Of a stretch of 9,606 bases of DNA, positions 4,334-9,606 are shown piece after piece; the first letter of the stretch is position 1; each line of letters begins with the position of its first letter. The DNA is taken from NCBI GenBank assembly GCA_021775385.1, contig JAJFHW010000129.1:1-9606 (forward strand). The letters are read 5' to 3'. Position numbers and translations under genes: made by a program. The notes under the pieces were generated by a model. It had not been told where the DNA came from. It ran no database searches and saw only the letters and a program-made list of their open reading frames with translations. Origin of the DNA: Hyphomicrobiales bacterium (GTDB lineage: Bacteria > Pseudomonadota > Alphaproteobacteria > Rhizobiales > HXMU1428-3).

Positions 4334-6139
4334 ATGTCTCACTCTCTTAAATTTAAGAAGTTACCTAATACAAAGCACTATAAAAAACACACCCTTAAAG
4401 CGCTTCTCATAAGCTTTGTTTTAGTTTCATTAAGTGCAGGCTTTGGCTTGCAAAGCCTAAATCTCAACGCTCCCGCACATGCAAACGAAAAAAACAAAGC
4501 AGCAGAAAAATGGACCTGCCCGATGCACCCCCATTATATCGCAGATGATTATGGCTCCTGCCCTATCTGCGGAATGGACTTGGTCAAAATTCAATCAATT
4601 AAAGAAGCAACAGAAGACTCTAAGACAAATGAAAAACCAATCATAACTATAGCGCCAGAAACTATGCAAAATATGGGCGTAAGGTTAGCCAAAGCAGAAG
4701 CATCCAAATTTGGCAAAAACATTCGCAGTTTTGGCATCGTAAAAGAAAACGAAAGACTACAATCTGAAATCTCAGCACGAGTAGAAGGATGGGTGGAAAC
4801 ACTAAACATAACGGCTGTTGGTGATGAAGTTGAAAAAGGCGATGTCCTTTTTGAAATATTCAGCCCAGAACTCATCGTTTCACAAAGAGATTTTCTCATA
4901 GCCCTGAAACAATCAAAATCCGCTCAAAATAACATAACAAGAAGATTGCTAAGTTTTGGCGTACAACAAAAAGCTCTAAAGCTCATTGAACAAAAAAGAA
5001 AAGTTCGGCAAAACCTTCCCTTCTTTGCAACTCAAAAAGGAACCATTGCTGAGTTAAATGTTACGCCCGGAACCTATAAACAAAAAGCGATGACAATCGC
5101 TAAAATTCAAGCTTATTCTAGCATTTGGGTGATTGTAAACGTCTCTGAAAAAGACATGAGCTTTATTTCCAAAGGGACCCAAACCACCATCCATTTCCCA
5201 AACCTCCCCGGCAAAACCATAAAGTCAAAAGTTGACTATATTTACCCAAATGTTGATGAAAAAACACGCACCGGCCGCGTCCGTCTGATTATAGACAATA
5301 AAGATGGAACCCTTCGCCCCGGCACCTATGCCGATGTTGTTTTTGAAACACAAATATCAGAACGATTAAGCGTCCCCTCTGAAGCGGTACTAAAAGATCA
5401 AAATGGTAGTTACGTCGTAACAGCCCTCGGCAATGGAAAGTTCCAATCAAAAGAAGTAAAACTTGGCCTGGTAACAGGAGGTAGGTCAGAAATTATATCT
5501 GGATTAGAAAGAGATCAAAAAATCGTAATTTCATCTCAATTCTTGATCGACTCTGAAAGCGCCTTACGAGAGTCATTTAGAAAATTAGAACGTCATCAAC
5601 TCCCATTAAGCCAAATAAAATTAAGCAAGATCGATCAAGCAAAATTTGATCATATGGTAGATGCAGCTCTCTATATACATGAAGCCCTAACTAAAAACTT
5701 TGAAACCAATAAGAAATATCTAGAACCCGCGATTGCTATAAAAACGATATTATGGCCAAACTATAAAGAAACCAAATTAGCAAACATCCTAACAAAAACC
5801 GAAACAGCATTAATACAAGCTGAAAATTCTAAAACTAAAAGTGAGCTAAAAGCAGCGCTAAATCAAATCATCAACGCTCTTGAACCTTGGATGCATCAAG
5901 GCGCACCAGCGCATTATAAATCAAAAGGTCTTCACTTATTCAAATCGAAAGAAAGTGGTAATCTCTGGCTTCAAATAAGCACCTCCCCAGCCAACCCTTA
6001 CAATAAAGAACAAACTGAACTTATCCCTTGGCCTCAACTAACAAAAATAGAGCAAAAAGATGCATCAAAGGAGGGCGAAGAAAAACAACAAGCCCCCCGT
6101 GGCAGCCACTCAATGAGAGGTAGCGGTCATGACAAATAA
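4334..6139 (+). CDS. cusB: CusB-type RND periplasmic adaptor with heavy-metal-binding domain
   Basis: 601 residues. The N-terminus has a basic stretch and a hydrophobic segment (about 22-39), with likely cleavage after AHA at 48-50. A heavy-metal-binding domain follows at about 59-85, with CPMHP (62-66) and CPICGMDL (76-83). The membrane-fusion core covers about 105-425: a lipoyl/barrel-sandwich half around 'ISARVEGWVETLNI' and 'ATQKGTIAELNVTPGTY', a beta-barrel with 'VDEKTRTGRVRLIIDN', and a membrane-proximal part from 'LSVPSEAVLKD'. Residues about 434-575 look like the C-terminal DUF3347-type metal-binding extension, with a helical repeat and then WLQ (545-547) and ANPYN (553-557). The Cys-Pro-Met and final Cys-Gly normally flanking these are absent. 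The family links the inner-membrane pump to the outer-membrane channel and delivers Cu(I)/Ag(I) through methionines. The 3' end overlaps the pump gene by 11 bases. AAGG lies eight bases before the ATG. Confidence 0.95.
   Translation: MSHSLKFKKLPNTKHYKKHTLKALLISFVLVSLSAGFGLQSLNLNAPAHANEKNKAAEKWTCPMHPHYIADDYGSCPICGMDLVKIQSIKEATEDSKTNEKPIITIAPETMQNMGVRLAKAEASKFGKNIRSFGIVKENERLQSEISARVEGWVETLNITAVGDEVEKGDVLFEIFSPELIVSQRDFLIALKQSKSAQNNITRRLLSFGVQQKALKLIEQKRKVRQNLPFFATQKGTIAELNVTPGTYKQKAMTIAKIQAYSSIWVIVNVSEKDMSFISKGTQTTIHFPNLPGKTIKSKVDYIYPNVDEKTRTGRVRLIIDNKDGTLRPGTYADVVFETQISERLSVPSEAVLKDQNGSYVVTALGNGKFQSKEVKLGLVTGGRSEIISGLERDQKIVISSQFLIDSESALRESFRKLERHQLPLSQIKLSKIDQAKFDHMVDAALYIHEALTKNFETNKKYLEPAIAIKTILWPNYKETKLANILTKTETALIQAENSKTKSELKAALNQIINALEPWMHQGAPAHYKSKGLHLFKSKESGNLWLQISTSPANPYNKEQTELIPWPQLTKIEQKDASKEGEEKQQAPRGSHSMRGSGHDK
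6115..6120 (+). promoter_or_regulatory. Ribosome binding site of the pump gene, inside the adaptor gene
   Basis: GAGAGG sits eight bases before ATG 6129 and within the last codons of the adaptor gene. Together with the 11-base overlap it points to coupled translation of adaptor and pump. Confidence 0.55.
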
Positions 6140-9100
6140 AAAGTCCAATAATCTAAGCGCTGAGCACGATCTTCACGATCCTAAAAATTCGTCCATTGCA
6201 AAAATAATCGGCTGGTCAATTAAAAACCAACTTCTCGTCATCATCGGCACTATAGCGCTAATAGTAGCGGGTTGGGTTTCAATAAAGAACACCCCTCTGG
6301 ATGCCATTCCAGATCTAACAGACACGCAAGTTATCATCAGAACTGAGTTTCAAGGCCAATCTCCTCAAATCATAGAAGACCTTGTCACCTACCCTCTATC
6401 AACAACTCTGCTGGGCCTACCAAAAACCAAAGACGTCCGCGGATTTTCAATGTTTGGCACCAGTTTTGTTTATGTCATATTTGAAGATGGTGTCGATCAA
6501 TATTGGGCGAGATCACGGGTGAGCGAAGCCCTCGCTAAAGTTAGAAATCAACTCCCTGCCAATGCATCTCCAGAAATGGGCCCAGATGCAACAGGTGTCG
6601 GATGGGTTTATCAATACAGTCTGGTCGATACATCTCAAAAATTGGACCTCTCTCAACTAAGGTCTCTACAAGACTGGTTTTTAAAATTCGAACTAGCCAC
6701 CGTAGATGGTGTATCAGAAGTTGCCTCGGTCGGCGGCTTTGTTAAAGAATATCAAGTGCTTATCGATCCCAATCGCTTGCGCGCCTATGATATTCCTATC
6801 TCAAGAATATCAAATGCCGTAAAAGCCTCCAGTCAAGAAGTCGGTGGGCGAGTACTAGAACAAGCTGAAACAGAACTAATCATTCGCTCAAAAGGCTATA
6901 TAGAAAAGAAAGAAGACCTCGAGAACACAGTTGTCTTCTCCTCCAACGGCTCCCCAGTCTTATTAAAAGATGTCGCCAGGATTATTGAAGGACCAGAGCT
7001 ACGCCGCGGTGTGGTAGAGCTTAATGGAACCGGCGAAGTCGTGAGCGGCATCGTCATCATGCGTTCTGGTGAAAATGCTTTAAACGTCATCAAAGCCATC
7101 AAGAAAAAACTAAAAGAACTTGAAGCAGGTCTACCTAAGGGCGTGAAAATCATACCCGTATACGACAGAGCACCACTAATCGAAAATGCCGTGAAGTATC
7201 TAACTCATAAACTAATAGAAGAAGGCCTCGTTGTAGCTTTTGTTTGCCTCATCTTCCTCCTTCACGCAAGATCTGCTTTCGTTGCTATTATCACTCTCCC
7301 CCTTGGCATCGTAGGTGCCTTTATCATCATGTCTTGGCAAGGATTAACTGCAAACATCATGTCTCTTGGCGGCATCGCCATTGCAATTGGCGCCATGGTC
7401 GACGCATCAATCGTGATGGTCGAGAATGCGCACCGCAAATTAGCAAACCTGGCAAAAGACGCTTCAAAAATAGAAAAGCAAGAAGCCATCATATCTTCAG
7501 CCAAAGAAGTTGGCCCTGGTCTCTTTTTCTCACTTTTAATAATCACCATTTCTTTTATCCCCGTCTTTGCACTAACCGGACAAAGCTACAAGCTATTCGC
7601 ACCCCTTGCCTTCACGAAAACATACGCAATGGCAATAGCCTCAATTCTTTCTATAACACTTGTCCCTATCCTAATGGTCTGGCTCATTAAAGGGCGCATC
7701 CTTCCTGAAATGAGCAACCCTTTAAATCGTTTTTTCGTCGCCATCTATAAACCTTTTTTAAAAGCAGCCTTAGGAGCCAAATGGGTTACGCTAACTATTC
7801 TTGGCTGTTTAATGCTCTCAGTCATATACCCTATTAAAAACATCGGTAGCGAATTCATGCCGCCTCTTTATGAAGGTGAGCTACTATATATGCCAACAAC
7901 ACTCCCTGGCGTCTCCCTCACAAAGGCGAAAGATATTTTAGCCCAAACCAATCGTCTGATAAAAACAATACCAGAGGTTGAACAAGTCTTCGGCAAAGCC
8001 GGAAGAGCAGACACCGCAACTGACCCAGCACCCATAACTATGATCGAAACATGGATAAAGCTAAAAGAAAAATCAGAATGGCGAGATGGGCTAACTGTAA
8101 AAGGCCTGATTAAAGAGCTCGATCAACGAACTAAAATTCCAGGCCTGATTAATTCATGGGGCTACCCAATTAAAATCCGCATGGATATGATTTCTACAGG
8201 CATAAGAACACCCGTAGGAATTAAAATTTCAGGCAATGATTTAAACACCATAGAGCGCATCGCACTTGAAGTTGAGGCCAGTGTGAAAAAAGTAAAGGGC
8301 ACCAGATCAGCCTTCGCAGACAGGGTCATTGGCGGTAAATATCTCGAAATTTCCCCAAATAGACGTGAGCTTGCACGACAAAATATAGACTTAGCTGTCT
8401 TTCAGTCTGTCATACAAACGGCACTGGGTGGTATGAAACTCTCAGAAAGCGTCGAAGGCAGAGAGCGCTACAATATCATCTTGCGCTATGATCGCCCTTT
8501 TCGGGAAACACCTGAACAATTAAATGACATATTAGTGCCAACACCAGGTGGTCAACACATTCCTTTAAACGAACTAGCAACCATAAAGCTAGTCGACGGC
8601 CCACCAATGCTCCGCTCAGAAAATGCTCGCCTAACGGGATGGGTTTTTGTCGATATCGCAGGAAGAGACATGGGCACCTATGTTGAAGACGCGAAAACTC
8701 AAATCACAAACCAGGTACAACTCCCAGCCGGTTATTCAATTAGCTGGTCAGGTCAATTCGAACAACTCATAAAGGCGCGCGAAAAACTCTCAATCGCAAT
8801 CCCTTCAGTCATTCTCATTATATTTGTTTTATTAATGCTACATTTTAACAGGTTAGACCGTACCCTCATTATAATGATGTCACTACCTTTCGGCCTCATC
8901 GGTGGCATCTGGGCCATGTACATAGCTGGTTATAATTTCTCAGTTGCAAGTGCCGTTGGCTTTATTGCTCTCGGCGGCATCGCCGTTGAAACAGCCGTCG
9001 TCATGCTTCTCTACATAGATGCTCAAATCAGAGAGCATCCTCCTAAAACAAACAAAGATTTGTATAATTCAATTCTAGCCGGAGCCGTCTTAAGAGTGCG

Positions 9101-9341
9101 CCCAAAACTAATGACAGTCACAGTCATCATAGCCGGCCTCCTCCCGATATTCTTCACAGATGGCATCGGTGCAGACGTCATGCGCCGTATAGCCCTTCCG
9201 ATGATCGGCGGCATGATCTCAACAACAATCCTAACCTTAATCGTCATCCCCGTTATTTATCTACTCTGGGAAGGCAGGGAACAGAAGAAAAAGGCAAGCA
9301 CAAGCAATGAAATTCAACAACAGCTCGAGCTAACAGTTTGA
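6129..9341 (+). CDS. cusA: CusA-type copper/silver RND efflux pump (heavy-metal efflux family)
   Basis: A full-length 1070-residue RND transporter (E. coli CusA has 1047), the inner-membrane proton/metal antiporter of the tripartite pump. It opens with a transmembrane helix (about 31-49) and the HME-type periplasmic start 'TPLDAIPDLTDTQVII'. The TM4 segment reads GAMVDASIVMVENAHRK, with Asp425 and Glu432 as the conserved acidic relay residues; this is the CusA form and differs from the CzcA form. The three methionines that bind Cu(I)/Ag(I) in the CusA cleft (573, 623, 672) correspond to Met588 (LLYMP), Met638 (ITMIETW) and Met687 (RMDMISTG), with the same spacing of 50 and 49. The second half repeats the RND fold, including 'VGFIALGGIAVETAVVMLLYI' in the second helix bundle. 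Monovalent copper or silver is therefore the likely substrate, not zinc, cobalt or cadmium. The gene overlaps the adaptor gene by 11 bases. The C-terminus is cytoplasmic and rich in Lys, Gln and Glu. Confidence 0.97.
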   Translation: MTNKKSNNLSAEHDLHDPKNSSIAKIIGWSIKNQLLVIIGTIALIVAGWVSIKNTPLDAIPDLTDTQVIIRTEFQGQSPQIIEDLVTYPLSTTLLGLPKTKDVRGFSMFGTSFVYVIFEDGVDQYWARSRVSEALAKVRNQLPANASPEMGPDATGVGWVYQYSLVDTSQKLDLSQLRSLQDWFLKFELATVDGVSEVASVGGFVKEYQVLIDPNRLRAYDIPISRISNAVKASSQEVGGRVLEQAETELIIRSKGYIEKKEDLENTVVFSSNGSPVLLKDVARIIEGPELRRGVVELNGTGEVVSGIVIMRSGENALNVIKAIKKKLKELEAGLPKGVKIIPVYDRAPLIENAVKYLTHKLIEEGLVVAFVCLIFLLHARSAFVAIITLPLGIVGAFIIMSWQGLTANIMSLGGIAIAIGAMVDASIVMVENAHRKLANLAKDASKIEKQEAIISSAKEVGPGLFFSLLIITISFIPVFALTGQSYKLFAPLAFTKTYAMAIASILSITLVPILMVWLIKGRILPEMSNPLNRFFVAIYKPFLKAALGAKWVTLTILGCLMLSVIYPIKNIGSEFMPPLYEGELLYMPTTLPGVSLTKAKDILAQTNRLIKTIPEVEQVFGKAGRADTATDPAPITMIETWIKLKEKSEWRDGLTVKGLIKELDQRTKIPGLINSWGYPIKIRMDMISTGIRTPVGIKISGNDLNTIERIALEVEASVKKVKGTRSAFADRVIGGKYLEISPNRRELARQNIDLAVFQSVIQTALGGMKLSESVEGRERYNIILRYDRPFRETPEQLNDILVPTPGGQHIPLNELATIKLVDGPPMLRSENARLTGWVFVDIAGRDMGTYVEDAKTQITNQVQLPAGYSISWSGQFEQLIKAREKLSIAIPSVILIIFVLLMLHFNRLDRTLIIMMSLPFGLIGGIWAMYIAGYNFSVASAVGFIALGGIAVETAVVMLLYIDAQIREHPPKTNKDLYNSILAGAVLRVRPKLMTVTVIIAGLLPIFFTDGIGADVMRRIALPMIGGMISTTILTLIVIPVIYLLWEGREQKKKASTSNEIQQQLELTV

Positions 9342-9366
9342 GAGTTATTGTTAAGAATATTAAAGA

Positions 9367-9387
9367 CCACTTTACAAGGCCACTTTA
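9367..9387. repeat. Direct repeat CCACTTTA, candidate regulator site before the last gene
   Basis: CCACTTTA occurs at 9367-9374 and 9380-9387, a 13-base period, ending 29 bases before the TATAAT at 9417. A near copy, CCATTTTAAA, lies at 3661-3670 just upstream of the copper operon promoter. Tandem half-sites at this distance suit an activator. The sequence is AT-rich and short, so the call is tentative. Confidence 0.35.
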
Positions 9388-9416
9388 AATGACAAACAAT
9401 TGCACTATTTATAACT

Positions 9417-9422
9417 TATAAT
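9417..9422 (+). promoter_or_regulatory. Candidate -10 element of the last gene
   Basis: A perfect TATAAT lies 46 bases before the ATG at 9469. No -35 at 16-18 bases matches well, which would fit an activator-dependent promoter using the direct repeat upstream. An overlapping alternative is TATAAC at 9410-9415 with ATGACA at 9389-9394 (15-base spacer). Confidence 0.4.
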
Positions 9423-9468
9423 CTATGCATCAAGATAGTTAGGCCCGCATCACACTGACGAAAGCAAA

Positions 9469-9606
9469 ATGAAAACAATGCTCAAAAATTCAAAATTACG
9501 TTTCAAATCACCGTCGGTTACAGCTCTTTGCACTATTAGTATGATGTTTCTTTCTCCCATAGTCTCTAAAGCAGAAAACATACAAAAGTCTGAGGAACAT
9601 GAGTTC
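9469..9606 (+). CDS. N-terminus of an unidentified exported protein (3' end missing)
   Basis: Forty-six codons are visible without a stop, and the frame runs off the window. The start looks like a signal peptide: several Lys/Arg up to residue 13, a hydrophobic core at about 17-32, and a likely cleavage site after SKA at residues 33-35. The mature part begins ENIQKSEEHEF, which is too short to name a family. The gene lies 127 bases after the pump gene with a possible promoter of its own. An outer-membrane channel (CusC type), a metal-binding protein or another envelope protein would all fit. The ribosome binding site is poor (GAAAG about four bases before the ATG at 9469), and the in-frame ATG at 9478 has none, so the exact start is uncertain. 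Confidence 0.65.
   Translation, partial: MKTMLKNSKLRFKSPSVTALCTISMMFLSPIVSKAENIQKSEEHEF

Noticed and set aside
4591..4899. Minus-strand open frames opposite cusB, cusA and the first gene
   Set aside because: Low-complexity Ser/Met/Thr-rich translations wholly opposite well-supported genes, with no ribosome binding sites or motifs seen.
7244..7690. 148-codon plus-strand open frame inside the pump gene
   Set aside because: It is fully inside cusA in another frame, rich in His, Arg and Cys with no recognisable motif, and the cusA frame is conserved throughout. It is a shadow frame.
1..9606. Mobile elements, CRISPR arrays, tRNA or rRNA genes, phage or toxin-antitoxin genes
   Set aside because: No transposase or integrase motifs, no regularly spaced repeats and no tRNA-like folds were seen. 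The genes look evenly AT-rich without an obvious compositional break.

Overview
The window (9606 bases, AT-rich, roughly 40% GC by eye) comes from a Gram-negative bacterium, most likely a proteobacterium. It carries Sec signal peptides, a two-haem cytochrome b561, an AraC-family regulator and a tripartite-type RND metal efflux pump. I cannot place it to genus from the sequence alone. Gene spacing is tight, TTG is probably used as a start codon at least twice, and no transposase, CRISPR array, rRNA or tRNA is visible.

Left part (1-2517). The window opens inside an unrecognised, probably exported protein with a WHSHW motif and a calcium-loop-like DENGDGD stretch. It is followed by a hairpin and a 249-base spacer. 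Next comes an exported SRPBCC/START-fold protein (919-1539). It converges on a two-gene minus-strand unit made of a small four-helix membrane protein (2517-2107) and a cytochrome b561 (2079-1555). The two convergent ends share one hairpin that contains both stop codons.

Middle (2518-3755). A divergent intergenic region with an inverted repeat separates the membrane-protein unit from a plus-strand AraC-family regulator. Beyond the regulator lies the best promoter in the window: TTGAAA, 17 bases, TATACT. A perfect 4+4 inverted repeat sits inside its spacer.

Right part (3756-9606). This is a copper/silver efflux operon: a small exported Cys/His/Met protein, a CusB-type adaptor with an N-terminal heavy-metal-binding domain, and a CusA-type RND pump. 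Adaptor and pump genes overlap by 11 bases. The pump keeps the three-methionine metal site of CusA with identical spacing, which points to monovalent copper or silver. A truncated gene for another exported protein follows, probably from its own promoter. No outer-membrane channel (CusC/TolC type) and no CusF are visible here.

How they may work together: the small exported protein and the adaptor's metal-binding domain would collect periplasmic Cu(I)/Ag(I) and pass it to the pump, with the AraC-family protein a candidate regulator. The least ordinary element is the 116-base gap between the small protein and the adaptor gene. It can fold into a three-way junction whose closing stem begins at the upstream stop codon and ends in a U-run just before the adaptor's ribosome binding site. 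This would suit a partial terminator or attenuator that sets the ratio of metal carrier to pump.
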